From Liolophura sinensis (taxonomy: Eukaryota > Mollusca > Polyplacophora > Chitonida > Chitonidae): DNA of 64,000 nucleotides. The stretch covers positions 16,851,717-16,915,716 of the forward strand of contig NC_088305.1 of assembly GCF_032854445.1 (NCBI RefSeq). The letters run 5' to 3'. Position numbers and translations under genes: made by a program. Below, in pieces: positions 22,151-35,812 of the stretch. The notes under the pieces are model-generated. The model searched no databases, was not told the origin of the DNA, and saw only the letters and a list, made by a program, of their open reading frames with translations. Every line of letters starts with the position of its first letter. Positions within the stretch are counted from its first letter, which is position 1.

Positions 22151-24585
22151 TACACTGTTGTCACTGTCGGTATTCGATCAATAAAAGCAAAAAAAAAACA
22201 TCACTAAGGCTGCCGTTTTGGAGGAATGTGAGCACCAGAAAATTACGTTATGCTATGTCACAATAGTTGCATCCTCCCACAGCCAATCCTTATGTGGATT
22301 GTTACTGTGTGGGCCTTCTGTTATTTCTGTCAGTTATATACCCTGGACGACAGGGACCGGCGCAATAAAATTATTGCAGATATGGCCCTCATTGATCATT
22401 GTTAAGCCCACACCAGCTGCTGGGCCTCAGCAGGTCAACTAATAAACAGACTTCAATTGCCACAGCAGGACTAATTAAACCCGTACACAACCGTTATAGA
22501 TAGGACTTGACAAGATAACCAACCCTGGTGGAGCAAATAGCTGCATCGACACTGCAAATGAGAGAAGTGTCTTGACGTGTACTCGCACGGAGTGAGGTCG
22601 GACAAAAGAGCCGAGTTGTCAGCTTATAAACAACATTTGCGATGAAAGCAGTGATGTGCAAACCTAATAAGCGAGCAGTGAAACTTGGCCAGGGAGAAAG
22701 AAAACGGTCAAAGAGAATTCTATAATTGCAGGAAATGTCTATTATGTCAACCACGATCCACATCAAGACTTCAAACGTTTTCTCAGCAAAAGAAATATTT
22801 GTCTGTTTCGTTGTGCATTTTTAATATCATGTCATAAATGGAAATGACACTTAGATGAATAGAATATGAAGGAATATGCGGACCCGACAGTGTAAACAGT
22901 TTCCGTGTTTGTGAAGGGTAACCAATGCAAGCACCATTAGATACACCTGGCTTCTCTTAAAGGTCCCAAGGTAAAAGAAGGAGAACAATACCCTTGTATC
23001 AAAGATAATAAAGGCCTAACTGTGTTGATTTACACCGCAAAAGCTTTGGTACCTTCAACAAAGTAATGTTATATAGCAAGATACTTTGATCTCGGATGTT
23101 TCGCACTTTATAAACAGTTTTGATTTGCCGTGACATAATACACCTCAACAACAATGATAGTGTTTTCAGTGTATGTGTTGCTAGGTGGCAAAGTTTTAGT
23201 TGGCAAAACACAAACATTGACACATTGCTTCTTTGTACTCTTTGTCTACTCGTCGAACTAGGCCCTCTTGTGTCCCATTTTGTGTGTAGCCTAAATTTGT
23301 CAAGCGGTATAATGCTAACATTGGTACATTACCGCAGTGTGATATGTGTGGCTTAACTTGCGTTGTGAGTAGTTTGTGTAGTTTTGATTTGTCAAGTCGT
23401 AAAGCACAGAAATTGCTACATTGCGCCAACGTACTCTTTTGGCTACAGGATGAATCAAGCACTTTTGTGTTTGATTTTGTGTGTGGTTTTAATTTCCGAG
23501 TGTACTGTGGCAGTCTACACTTTGTGTCATTGCTTGCTGGTGTGTTGCACTTTTGTAGTATTTAGATTATACAAGAAAATGGTAGTACACAAACGCTGTC
23601 CTATTGTCGGAAATAGTGTTATATGTTTACTGGACGCAGAAACATAACGAAGTGCCATAAGGCTGTAAACAATCAAACATTGACAGTATCCCGGGTGTTT
23701 TGAGTGGCCTTATTCTCTTTTGTCGCGTCATTTTTGTAGAAGTTTTGTTTCAAAAATTGTAGAGAACATCAAAAATGACAGTCTGAAGTGGTCAAACATA
23801 CAAAAAGTGACGAAGCTTGACGGGTTTTTATGTAGCGTCCTCAATGCTTCAAAGTTCTTCTAAATACAGTGTTTGCCTATAATTGTGTGGGCAACTTTTG
23901 CGTTTATTTGAAATGTTGAATACGTTGGCATAGCTACGTCCACAACATTCAAAATCACTGCGCTTAAGATGAAAATAATTCTTAGTAAAGGATTTTAGAA
24001 ACAAATACAATTGGATAAAAAGTGAATCCGATCTGTTTGGGTTTATACAACACCGTCTTTCCATGCCTTTGGAGAAGCACTTTATCAGAACAAAAAGCAC
24101 ATTAAATTCTCTTTTATAACTGCATTTTGCAATTGTGTAGGAAAGTCAGTCGTCTGACACATCCTGTTTAATCGGGACTATAAGTTGTGTAGAAGACCTG
24201 ATCAAACATTGTTACAGGACCTGGTAGAGATTAGCCCCGTGCTTGACTGTCGATAGATGATACGCTCCTGGTCACCAACAGGGTCCCCGTCGTAATTTTC
24301 ACACTCAAACACAGCGCGGTAGACTAAGATAACAGACAAATCCCAGTCCAAGTACACGGATCGATGTATGACGACTTTGTTTGCAAGCAGTCTTTGGTTT
24401 GCGATAGATTAAGAGGAAACTTCTGAGAAATTGATGAAGTCCAGAGTAATTTTCTCGGACGCCACAGGAAGCCAAGCCGGAATCAAAGTATGGCGTCTTC
24501 TCGGGAGCCAGCGAATCTGACAGGCTTAATGAATTGTTCCTTGCAAGGCATTTTCTACTCCTGCCGCCCGCGTTGCTCAAGCCGT

Positions 24586-24587
<2 letters not shown>
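22151..24587. other. No recognisable gene or repeat
   Basis: About 2.4 kb with overlapping 70-90 codon open frames around 22.5-23.6 kb on both strands. None resembles a known family, and the two-strand overlap suggests low stop density rather than coding. Confidence 0.4.
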
Positions 24588-24658
<71 letters not shown>

Positions 24659-24659
24659 G
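24588..24659. repeat. Interrupted (TA)n microsatellite
   Basis: TA repeats with two AATA interruptions over about 72 bases. Open frames of 60-141 codons that cross it are artefacts of the repeat. Confidence 0.97.
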
Positions 24660-25704
24660 TGTGTACTCGCAACACGGGGGGTACAACCAGTCGTGGTGTT
24701 TGCTGGTGAAATTAAAAACAGCTTGACCACTAGACAATGGTAAAGTTGATTATCAGCAAGGAAGAGCCTGGAGTTAAACCGGAGTTCAGACAGTACTTGA
24801 GGACGGAAAGTGGGGATAATTCCCCGGACGAGTGGGCAGAGTTTTATCTTTTGATGACAAGTCGTAGTGTAAACAGGAGACGGTTAATATAACTCATTAC
24901 CCGTGATAACAGATTAGATTTACACACCCACAGGTTACCTTTATTATAAATATACACTTTTTTTGTATTGCACGTGCACATTACAGCAAGTATTTTGGGG
25001 AGCAAACACTTTTAGCTGTGATAACCAACTGTGTATGCTTGTCTGTCGGTAGGTGAGTTTTTATTACATCCTACCGTTTAACATGATCATTTCACTCAGC
25101 GAGGCGCCTGACTGAAGGTCGATTTTTTGGCACGATGTCGCAAATATTGTGAATATTCGCTTGTTACGTCGCGCCGAGGTGCTGTTTCCTGAACGGTATT
25201 CCGCGAATAATTTTCAGAAAAGAAGTCTTTTATTCACGCGAATAGTGGTGCATTTCACTGTAAGTTTAAGTTTTAAGTGACACATTTTTGATTCCCATTG
25301 ATTCATGCTTCATGCAACTTGTATGGCCATTTAAGAATTTTTGGGATATTTGATTAATTTCTTACAAGAAAAACGTCAAAAGTGTCTTATTAAAGGTTTT
25401 ATGTGCTTCTCAAAGTGTATTTTTACAGGTCAAACTTTACACGAAATACTGTACTTGAAATTTGCATCCTTGGTACGCTGTCATAGACCAATGAAGACCG
25501 AGATGGCGTTTTTGAGATACATGCAGGATGACATATCTGTCCTCCTTGGCTTACAGGTCTGGAAATCAGAACCTAAAAAACTTACAACATAGATGGTAAA
25601 ACCAGAGCTGACCACTAATCAGGCTTGGTGTGAGTCTCCTATGAGAGCAAGGATCTGTGTCATTTCGGCTCCTAAATGCTCAATACAATTATGTAAATGA
25701 ATAT
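24660..25704. other. No recognisable gene or repeat
   Basis: Non-coding. An 83-codon open frame at 25341-25592 (+) is not recognised. Confidence 0.4.
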
Positions 25705-25911
25705 TGGGGGCCCTTTGCGGCCCTCCGCACCAATGCGGTCACTATGGGTACAAGTCCGCTGCTGGCTTCCTCTCTGGCCGAACGTGGGGAGGTCTGCCAA
25801 CAACCTGCGGACAGTTGTGGATTTCCCCCGGGCTCTGCCCATTTTTCTCAAACCATAATGCTGATTGCCGTCGTATAAGTGAAATATTCGTACGGCGTAA
25901 AAACACCAAAG
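25705..25911 (+). repeat. SINE-A copy with deletion in the tRNA-like head
   Basis: GGGGGCCCTTTGCGGCCC is followed at once by CACCAATGCGGTC, so the A-box part of the head is lost. The body (GGCTTCCTCTCTGGCCG to GTCGTATAAGTGAAATATTC) is intact. The AATAAATA tail is absent and the copy ends GTAAAAACACCAAAG. Confidence 0.9.
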
Positions 25912-25921
25912 TGCGTTAAAA

Positions 25922-26075
25922 GAGACAACAGTGTGACAGTTGGCAAATGGTCACACGTAACCGGTGAAAAACGGTCTCATTTTATGTTTCACATTAACTA
26001 TTCATGTAAATGCTTAAATAGTAGCAAGCTACAAGGCCCCCGGAGCCATAACCAATCAGAATTAGGTAAAAAATG
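25922..26075 (-). repeat. DR1 dispersed repeat, long copy
   Basis: The plus strand reads GTGTGACAGTTGGCAAATGG then TCACACGTAACCGGTGAAAA. A further block, ATGCTTAAATAGTAGCAAGC, continues outwards. The copy at 47173-47310 shares both blocks in the same order, so the family is at least about 130 bases long. Confidence 0.75.
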
Positions 26076-28094
26076 CGGTGATGCTAATTGCAGTTATGAA
26101 GACGTTTAGATCATAGGGAAGATTTAAGCTAAGTTTCATATAATTAGATTCAACACTTTGAACAAAGTCCTAGGACATGGAAAATCACTGTTAAATGGGA
26201 GTGATTGTTAAAATAATCAAAATTACGGACAGACAGGGGGATTCCAGTAGAGTAAAAATAAATCTAAGTTCGTTGACCGAGGTATATAATAACAGTGGCC
26301 AAATGAGGCGGAATTTAAAGATTTGCTGTCTGGATGAGATTGAACCCTAATCTGTTTTCCACCACTCAGTCACATTTGCTTCAGAAATTGCCAGTGCAAA
26401 AGGAGGCGAGCCTTGTAACATCCGGATATAATAGTCGAACTGTTCTCGGATTTTGGAATTAAAATACAGCAAAGCAATAAAACTGCTTGACTTTGTAGCG
26501 ATTGCGTTTCCCTCATTAGATTTCATGGAGAGTACATTGCCGTATGATTAGGGATAGCGGGATTGAGTTTATCGACAATATCAAAGCACTACAGGAAAAT
26601 GTCTCAAACCCGGAAGTGTGACAATTGCGTTCTTTTCTAGAACCTTTACCATCTAACAAAGGAAGAAAATTATAACCAATCCCGGAAGGAATGCTACAAA
26701 CGACATTTGTGTTGATTTCTCCGTGACCGGTGAGTAAATGTCAATAAGTTCTTTGGGAGGAAGATGGTGTAAAACGCCTCCGTTACAACATCGTCCTGAA
26801 ATCATGCCGCCTCGGATGTTGGTCGAGCGAACCGCTATACACGAAAATGTAAATCCATGCAGCAGAAAGGCTTTATAGTTCTGTGGATCGTAATCTGGCC
26901 CTAAAATCAGACATTGATTTTTTTAAGCCTATAACCTGGTTAATAATAGGAACATGACTAGGAAAGGTTCAATGCTGAACGCACTTGGATAGGTACAAAG
27001 GTGAAACCACCTGGACTCGCCAACTGTTCTCATGGACAACCAAAACAAATGTCTGATATTGTTGACATCAATGTGTTTGTTTTCGTCCGATTGTTGTTCG
27101 AGAGAAGATAAACATCCCGTACTTTAGATTATATATTTTTGTCTTGGCACTGGTTCTACACGACTTGTGTCGTTTTGTGAGTGTGTCTCTATTTGACAAG
27201 ATAATTGTTTGATTATTCACTGACAGATATTGCCCTGAATACCATCGTTTGTCTCCCCGTTTCAACTTCAAAGTTAACCATGGGTTATCTATTCAGTAGT
27301 ATCGATTCATCCAGACATATGCCTCCCATGTGTCTTATACGTTCAAGTCACACATTGTATTCCGGGACAGCAGGATGACACCATTGTCATGTGGACAAAT
27401 GTAGACTACACAATTTAGCCAGGGTGTCGCGGAGAAGAGGTCGACCCAGCTTGTTCATTGATTCATCCCGATAGAATGATTAAAATGTACAATACATCGT
27501 GCAAACGTTTGCCGCTAGTGTTGGCCAAGATATAACGCTGAAAGCCATGTGTCACTTGTGTAGAAGGTATACACTACGCAAGTCACAGCCCGGTGTTGTG
27601 TTAGAATCTGGCCAACGGTCTGCAATTGACAGTGGTGTATACCGCTAGAAACAGTAGGTATGTACGTATATATCGTTTAGGTGAAGAGACCTGTTTGTAG
27701 ATCTTCGATACGAAGGTAAGTTCTTTGCCACACATTAAGAATTTGCTTCAGTCTCAGATTGTCCCTGCTGCTGAATTCACTATGATATATGATATGATTA
27801 TGAAAACGTTATTCATGACTCGATGTATTGAGATAATGGTTTGATTGGCTGGTGAATCAGGATGCAGGTCGAAGCCACCAGTGGCATATAAATGGTTTCG
27901 TACCTTAGCATCATCTCAGATAACGTACTGTTTTTGCATTAGAATTTGTATTGCTACTCAGCTAGAGTCCCTCTTTCCTAATTATCCGAAAGGAGAGGCA
28001 TAAATTCAGCCCCTCATTACCTTAGTATATTAGCCCCATTGTAGGGTAAGGTTATGCCATTTCGATACTACCAAAGACTAAAAAAGGTCCTTGA
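26076..28094. other. No recognisable gene or repeat
   Basis: About 2 kb without convincing coding frames (67 codons at most), arrays or SINE bodies. Confidence 0.45.
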
Positions 28095-28350
28095 TGCTGC
28101 CTCGCGTGGCGCCCAGGGCTAAGAGGTTAGAACAAGGAAACAGGTTGGCCCGGTGTCAGTATCATGTGACTGGGTGGCGTGTCATGTCTGGTGTCTTCGG
28201 CATGATACTTTAGTGGCTGTAGCACTTTGGTGGCATGGATTACTCCCTGCCATAAGGCGACACTGTAAACGTAAACACACCTAATGACTCCCCGCCCTCA
28301 AATGACTGAAAAATTGCGACGAAAAACCCTGAGCATACATACACACATAC
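28095..28350 (+). repeat. SINE-B-related relic
   Basis: The head GCGTGGCGCCCAGGGCTAAG corresponds to CGCTTGGCGTTCAGCATG of the full copy. GTATCATGTGACTGGGTGG, GTCTGGTGTCTTCGGCATG and the 3' block AAATGACTGAAAAATTGCGA follow in order. It shares an internal GGTGTCTTC section with the relic near 62.5 kb, which suggests a subfamily. Confidence 0.65.
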
Positions 28351-30361
28351 ATTTCGGTATTAAATATTATATGTTGTCCGAGACTTTCATTTATGAATTG
28401 ACACATTTACGACACTAACATCTCAAAGCGTGGGCATATGTACCGTATTAAATTAAATATAAAATGGGTGTATTGTAACGAAAAAGGAAAAATATTTTAA
28501 GATGATGATCAACTGAGACATTTTGCGCAAGGGAATCACTGTCCAGTGGATTTAAAGACAGCCCGTCCTTCTGCTGTACTGAGAGTCTGTCGTCATTAAT
28601 ACTTGCATACTAGTTTTCTAGACAACCAGTTTATTTACTGGCTATGCGTACTTCCGCCAAAATTTGTTTCCAATGCTCCGCCTGGTCGATGGCATCCTTT
28701 CCTCTAAATGACACCTGGTGCTCTTTTTTTTCGCCTTAGGGGCCACAGATTACGCTGTGCAGTCAATGAGCGTAAAGAGGATTTCCGGCTAGCTCCTATT
28801 GCCGGTTCTTTGCAAACAAGGCACGGATTCAGAGACAATGTTCCCCCGACGTCTTCTTCATTCATAGCCACCCAACAAACGCCTTAAAATAAACCAGGGT
28901 GCTGAGCGGATCAATAAGGCCTATCACCACTGATTACTTCAACGGATGGTCAACTACCGCACAGGCCTGGCCAGCCTTATACCTCGACACGTCGTACTCG
29001 CTACTTCGTTTTGGATACTTCGCATTTGACAGGATCCCGGCCACTTTCAACTATGTTTTATAGTTTTCAGTTCCGCTCTAGCGATCTCCAAGCAATACAG
29101 TGGCACGCGCAAACTGACAGGGACGAGTGAAGAAGAAAAAAAAGTAAGTGCTATTTGTATATTGAATCATTTGATATCTCCGAAAATTACATCTGTCCAT
29201 AATCTAAATGTTTATTAAAACTGTTGACTGTCTCTCATAAAAGGAGCAAACATTTATCCGTGGGCAGTGACAGTAGCTAGTGGTAGAATGCATTGCTCAC
29301 TTTCTGTCCGTTATTTGTCATGTTCGACCCTTCCACAGTCATCCGTGTTGACAGTCGGAACATTTCCCGGTATGTTGTGTATTGGTACCCTCATCACACA
29401 TTTCTTCCAAGTCCGAATATTTGGTTTACGGTTCCACTATCCAAATTCCGCATACACCTTGAGTGGGAACATGTTTTCTATACGACTTTCCCATGCCTGC
29501 GCATGGAGCAAATACCTGAAAAATGGGACTTCAAGAATCAGTGGATTCTTAATGCATTGAAGATTGGAATCTTGTAGATGTAGACGTTTCTACAGGAATA
29601 AGGTTTACACTTATTTTACAATAACGGAAACCTCAATGGCTTTAGCCGGACGCATATCCGATTTTTAACCAGCCCATGTCCTCCTATCTGTCAGTTTACA
29701 TGTCCTCCATTTTTAAAGATCACAGATACCTTGTGCAAGTGTTAAATACATATACAGTGTATGTAATACTATGGGTTTCATCTGTCTTCACTGTCTTCCA
29801 TCTGCACACTGAGTGTTACATCTGGACATTGTGTTTCTTTAGGACATAGCATGTGTGTTTCATTTCATCACTGTATTTTCACTGTGCTTTCTACTCTGTG
29901 CTACCAACCTCGCATTCCTATGAAGATGGTACATTTTAATTTGTGGAATCATTGGTGGGGAAAACCCACAGGTACTGCTTATAACAAATCCTATGACATT
30001 AAACACTGGATAATGTTGGTTTACTGTTGAAGACAATTTGTTTTGCAACTGCGGCTAGTTGTCCTGGGTCGGTGATCTTCTATATTCTTCGGGTGATCTC
30101 AGGACTTGTAAATTAGTTTTTTTAACAAAATTGTTCATAGTATGTGATGTTTCTCATGCCATGACTTGTTGCTTTTTTTATCGAAAAGGTAAAACTTGCC
30201 TGGAATATCAAGCTCTTTATGCAAACCAGATGAATAACTGAATGCGTGACACTAAGGACTTGCACATTATCAGTCTCAGCAGTTAAACAATGCAATGAGG
30301 CAAGCGGACGCAGAATGCGTTATAAGATCGACCTTCAGGACGCCGTGTGACACCTACAATG
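28351..30361. other. No recognisable gene or repeat
   Basis: Two overlapping plus-strand open frames of 97 and 94 codons lie at 29267-29577. The second contains WYPHHTFLPSPNIWFTVPLS but matches nothing I know. Confidence 0.4.

Positions 30362-30388
<27 letters not shown>
30362..30388. repeat. Short (TA)n microsatellite
   Basis: About 27 bases of perfect TA repeat. Confidence 0.95.
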
Positions 30389-30393
<5 letters not shown>

Positions 30394-32306
30394 AGCCAAA
30401 ACAGTGCATTTGATTGCCTTTAGCCTTAATCTGACCAAGGCATTTTTAATTTTGTCCTTCATCGTATAAATCCAATAGATTACGTTAAGTTAACCAAGCG
30501 TTAAGTATCAAGAAATTGATTCCGGACATGTTCGTCAACGAATAAATGACGTAGAGGTAATTCTATCAACACAATATCATTCTCAATTACCCTCCGTCCC
30601 GTGCGAACACTGATTTCGAATTAAAGCGGCCCAAACCTTCTTGAGCATGTGGATTCCCCGGTAATGCAACAAGAACAGAAAGGCTATGACACCACCTGAA
30701 AAAAGCAGCACAAATTATGTTTCCTGGTTGACTGAATAAAAAGAAATAAATTCGAAGCTTTTGGACATGCAGTGAATTGTATGTTTTTTTTTCCTCCTAT
30801 CAGCAACCACACATTTATGCACATAATTATATGCTGGATGTGGCAATGGTATAACATGTCCAGAACGTTGTGAAAAGGCCATTTGGTGACCTTAATGCAA
30901 ATACCACCCACAGTGTGATTAGCGGACTGACTGAGCGAAAGGCTAATGGGTAAATGATCACAGGTCTTAGTTGGCACATCCTGGTATGTAGTGCCAGCGC
31001 TAATTTTGGCGATTATTTCTACCAAGATTTATTATATTGTTCTACTCTTCGTTAGGTGACATTTTGTAGGATAGCCTTAAAATTTATCGCTCGATTTGTT
31101 TTTGTCACTGCTTTTACGGAGCTTCTGTGCAAGTCGATTTTTATTGTGAAGAATAGACTATTGGCCAATTTATGGTCTTGTGAAATTAACAGCTTAATCT
31201 AGCTTACGTGCATTAGTCTAGCTTGATAACAGAACGTTGATCCCCGTGTTGAGAACACTTCCCTAATCTGTTGCTAAGGATATTTTTGTCTGCAGTATTA
31301 TTATCACTAGTTATTATTATTCTGGGGTGAGGGTGTGGGGGGGGGGGGGCATTAGTTGAATCTTTACATATGCGCCCAACTGAAAAACGGTAACTGTAAA
31401 ATTTATCTGTCAAGCTGACACTCAAACACACTTGTCGCGCTTGAAAGCCTATAGGTGAAAATTCCATTCAACATGGTGTGAGGGAATGAACATGGTAAGA
31501 GAGCTTTGGGCTTGTAGGTTTGGGGATTGTTCAGTGGCACTGCACGGTAAGATACAAGTAAGTAAATGTGGAATCAATTCTGTTTCGAGGCTACACTTAG
31601 ACTTATATAAATATAAATATAAATATAAAACAGGACAGCATAGCAAGTAAACACAAGAGCAGCGCCGACAGTGTACAAGTATTAATATATTATAGCTGAA
31701 AAAGCGACTGGCTAGCTTGTTTATGCCACAAACATCTATCCAGGTCAGGACGTATGCAGATGGTGCTTTGGGGAACGCTGAGTGCAGAAAAACTGAAACT
31801 ATTTGAAACGCAGGTGAGAGATCTTAAGTCAACTAACTCTTTTAACAAAAACCCTATGCTATATAAGCATGTGGTTGTTTTACTAACTTTTTTTGTTCAC
31901 ACTGGCATCAAAAGCCCATTCAACATTTGTTTTGTCTATGAATTCGGCATTGACAATATACATGTTTATGTAAAGTCAAATCCCACAAACCATTTGATTA
32001 GAGTACAACACGAGCGACTAGGCTGCCGCATATCCAACGTTGTAAGGAGTTATGTGATGTGCATTTTAGATTACTGGTCTGAATACAAATGCCAGTAAGT
32101 CATAAAACATTGGGGTTCTTCAAAAGATGAATTTAAAAACATTACTGGAAACAAAGCGAAACTATCAGAAGACTGTGTAGTTCTCAGGTAAGAACTTAAC
32201 TGTTAAATAAACCCTAATTCACGACATTCTTACCTCATTCATGTTAAGCCGTAGTGCTAGGGAGGGAGGGGAGGGGGTGTAGTTTGCTACTATTTCAGTA
32301 TTTACA
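30389..32306. other. No gene called; poly-G and an unassigned open frame
   Basis: A run of 13 G lies at 31337-31349. The 114-codon open frame at 31754-32098 (+) has no recognisable domain. A weak minus-strand DR1-like GCAGCGCCGACAGTGT lies near 31660. Confidence 0.4.
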
Positions 32307-32390
32307 CGAGGTCGCATTTCGCTGGATTTCGCTTGACCATTTGCCAACTATGACACTGTCGTCGCTGCTCAGGTTTTATACTATAATATA
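32307..32390 (+). repeat. DR1 dispersed repeat
   Basis: TTGACCATTTGCCAACTATG then ACACTGTCGTCGCTGCTC and AGGTTTTATAC form the core, with an AGGTCGCATTTCGCTGG block before it. Confidence 0.75.
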
Positions 32391-32495
32391 TTCGATGTTG
32401 CCAAAAGTGTTCATTTGAACAACTGACTTCAACCAGTCAACTGCTACACGTCCGTTATTGTCCTTTAATTACAAGTGCACATTAGGAACTTTTTT

Positions 32496-32516
32496 GGGGG
32501 GGGGGGGGGAGGGGGG
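32496..32516. repeat. Poly-G tract
   Basis: An uninterrupted run of about 14 G, then A, then six G, after a T run. Such runs are prone to sequencing-length error and to G-quadruplex formation. Confidence 0.95.
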
Positions 32517-33289
32517 TGTACACCTGTATATGTCCCTTGGACCACGTAACAGTCTTCCACTTTACCAAATTGTCCCCAGAACAACAAAAGAAATACCGAC
32601 AGCCGCATTGCACGTATATAATGATAAAATCGAACAGAAATGAGAGAACCATTATGGTTCCGTGACTTAAAAGCTGTTACCATCAGCACTGTATATGTCA
32701 TTGGCAACAAATAAAAGAATGACCTTTTACATTTCACAAAAACTCAGGCGGATTTTCAATAAGGGCTCACAGTCTGGACAAGCCGTCTGGAAAGTCTTTC
32801 GTTTCCCTGGCTCACAGTTGTGGTCGAGCAATTTTACGCGTCTGGCCAAATACATCACATGCTACATACAACTAATTTACATCGCGAGGACTGAAAATGA
32901 GACGAGTTTGGCCCCCGGATCACGGAACCATTTCGGAAATGTTCCGGTGCTATTTGTCGGCGGATAGCAGGCGACTCTCATATCTATATGGGCTATATTT
33001 TATACGATGACACACAATCAAAAATCCGCCCCATTCTTTAAGCAGTCTGTTACCCCGGGCGCTCCAGCTTCCTCCACTTATAAAGCTGAGAGCCATCGTG
33101 TAAGTACTGGTTTTCACTCTCCACATTCCATCCTGAAGATATTGAGTTAAAGAACAATAATAAACAACAAGTCTGCAATTCATGATTAAACTTGATTCAT
33201 TACACATTGTCATTGTGTATTTCTGATTGAGTGAGTCTACATCGTAGTTCAAAATACACGCTGTCAACGAAAATGGACGTCCCGGGTTT

Positions 33290-33428
33290 ATAATTGCAAG
33301 GTCAATTTCCAAGTCAACGTTCAACATGAACCATGAAAGAGCGAAGAAAGTATACAAAGTTTGAAATTAGGACGTAGTCATGCAAAAAGAAGCTGTCAAC
33401 AGTTTGTAATGATATTGGAAAGGCGTTT
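33290..33428 (+). repeat. DR2 dispersed repeat
   Basis: GTAGTCATGCAAAAAGAAGC then TGTCAACAGTTTGTAATG and TTGGAAAGGCG match the ends of the copies at 51460 and 57712. The 5' part is more diverged. Confidence 0.65.
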
Positions 33429-33576
33429 GACAATTAATTAATTAATTAATCGTAAGACACACGAGGTGTTGGCTCAGTCCCATCCTCAAGCAGCTGAAAG
33501 TGAACACTAAGTGGGTACACAACGCTTCCATGGTCTTTCAGTTGCTTGAACCTCTTGGGAGATCATTTGTTTTCCG

Positions 33577-33772
33577 CCAACAGATACTGTATGATAGACA
33601 ATGGCGGTGCCAACAGACACTGTATGATAGACAATGGTGGCGCCAACAGACACTGTATGGTAGACAATGTTGGCACCAACAGACACTGTATGATAGACAA
33701 TGGTGGCGCCACCAGACACTGAATGATAGACAATGGCGGCGCCAACAGACACTGTATGATAGACAATGGCAG
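33577..33772. repeat. 33-bp minisatellite, about 6 copies
   Basis: The unit starts CCAACAGACACTGTATGATA and continues GACAATGGTGGCG. The 33-base period (11 codons) keeps several frames open on both strands, which explains the 67-124 codon open frames here. Copies differ by one to three bases. There is no signal peptide or other support for a repeat protein. Confidence 0.95.
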
Positions 33773-34214
33773 TTAAGTTTGAAGGTTAATATATCTGTCA
33801 AAAAGTTGGCCGTTAAACACCAACCAGTTAAACGATCAGTCAGTTTACAGAAAGCAGACAGAGGCATTAGTTAAAGCTCTGCAATGCCCAATACATCTGC
33901 ACGCCATTATAAACACATTTTAGAAGCGCAGATACTGTACGTTCCTTAAAATAAATGTGCTTTCTGATCAAAACAGATTTATATAAGTGTGTTAGTATGT
34001 GTTGTTTGTAGGTTTGATAGTCATTCTTGAAGTCTATCAAAATAAATTTTAATTAATTTAAATTTAAAAGAAATTATTTTTTTTATATTTTGAAGTCAGT
34101 TTTAAGTAGTCCTCACTAAGACAACGTTTCACAGTTCACAAATCATTAACGCATTATTGTGTTTCATTAATACGGTGTCCATATTTGTTCGTCATAGGAA
34201 GGAAAGATGTTCAG

Positions 34215-34320
34215 TCTCTTGGCTAAGGCTGGTGGTTTTTACCCTAGATACTCTAATGTTTCCACCCGTTACTGCCTTTGTACATAACAATCAAATGATA
34301 TAAATAAGTAAATAAAAAAT
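34215..34320 (+). repeat. SINE-C relic
   Basis: TACTCTAATGTTTCCACCCG and a tail with ACAATCAAATGATATAAATA and AGTAAATAAA resemble the 3' end of the SINE-C group. The head is not recognisable. Confidence 0.4.
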
Positions 34321-35643
34321 AAATATTTTTAATCCAAAACATGTATCAAACGGTGTAAAAGGCTAGACAAGTAAAGTCTCGCCATATTTATTATGCAGAC
34401 TATCTGCTGAAGATTAGTCGTCTCATTTGTCTTATTTGTCACACCATGTCCATTCCGTCGCTCCATTACCTTGCCCCTCTGTCGAGACGATGTGCTTATT
34501 AAGAAACATCCTGGACCAGGATAAACGCGACGCATTACCTTCGCGTGCTAATCAATCTCACCAGCTTGCTTCCAACAACAAAGTTCGATTAAGTCTTGAG
34601 TAGTAGCCTACGGTGGTCCGCACTGATATCCTCTGCTCCTCAGAACTGCCTGCCTGAAGACTCTCCACGGCCGCACTTAGATGACCACCCATACTTCCCT
34701 GTCCAGTCCCTACCGTTTCGATCACCACACCTCAACTGCGGACAGCTATTCAATTTTAGTCTATAATTTGTGGACCATTAATGACTGTTGTTGAAGGATA
34801 GGACACCATATTTCTTCCCATCGTTTTGTTTATAATAAGAAAGTTCGATTAAGTGTCCAGGAGAGCCCTTGGTGCGGTACAGTGTCCCCTTTACCCTCTC
34901 TCCATCACCCCTACCCCCAATCCCCTTCAGACCTGCCCGCCTGAGGATACTGCATGACCATCAGTCTCTGCTCTTCACTCCAGTGTCTTGACATTTCGCT
35001 CACTCTCCTTCGCCACAAGTTACAGGTAATCATTGGCCCGCGGATTTTAGTGATGAGCACTCATTGGCTGATGTAGACTGGGACCAACACTGTGCGCAGA
35101 CTGCTGAGGCAAGTCCCCAGAGGCTGCCCAATCTTAGCTTATAATAATACAGTGGTGCTTTCCTCTCATAATGTCTCCAAAACATTTCAAGCTTATATGT
35201 TTTTTTCTTTTGGTGATTGCTCCCAAACTACATGTGCACATGCAAGTTGCTGTTCACGAAACGAAATGTTGCATTAAAAAATGTAACTCGTTCTTCAAAC
35301 ACCGGCTTCCTGTAAACATTCAGGACAAAGAAAGATGATCATTTCTCAACTTGATATAGAATGTGTGCACTTCGGTATTTAAGGGCAGCCTGTTTGCGTG
35401 CTCCTTTGAAACAAACGCTACTTTTTCTTATACATGTGAAACAAATTGTCATTACACTAGGGGTTACCACATTCCTGTTGTTGTCGACTGTAAGATTATT
35501 ATGATCATCAGAGGAGTTTTGTTAAGAGCAATAATAAGGTAACTCCTAGTAATAATACGATTTAGCTCTTTATATTTACAATAAACAACCGTATTTATTC
35601 CGCGATCACAGGATGGGTCATATCAAAGATCTTAAACTGGAAC
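34321..35643. other. No gene; two loosely similar segments
   Basis: AAAGTTCGATTAAGT occurs at about 34581 and 34840. Each is followed by a CTCTGCTC...GCCTGA-like stretch at different spacing, which may be an old duplication. No coding evidence was seen. Confidence 0.35.
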
Positions 35644-35812
35644 TTGTGGATGCTTCACTTGGCGCTTAACACTCAGAGGCTAGAGCAGGAAAGCAGGACT
35701 GGTTGATCCCGTGCCTTTATAATGTGACTGGATGTGGTGTCATGTCGACTCCTCGTGATCATATAACTGAAAAATTGTTAACCAGGACGTCGAACCCTAA
35801 GTATACATATAT
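35644..35812 (+). repeat. SINE-B-related relic
   Basis: TTCACTTGGCGCTTAACACTC, TTTATAATGTGACTGGATG, CATATAACTGAAAAATTG and GTCGAACCCTAAG occur in family order. The tRNA-like head and the CACTCAC tail are degraded. Confidence 0.65.

Noticed and set aside
31754-32098. 114-codon plus-strand open frame
   Set aside because: No motif or family resemblance and no promoter or splice support.
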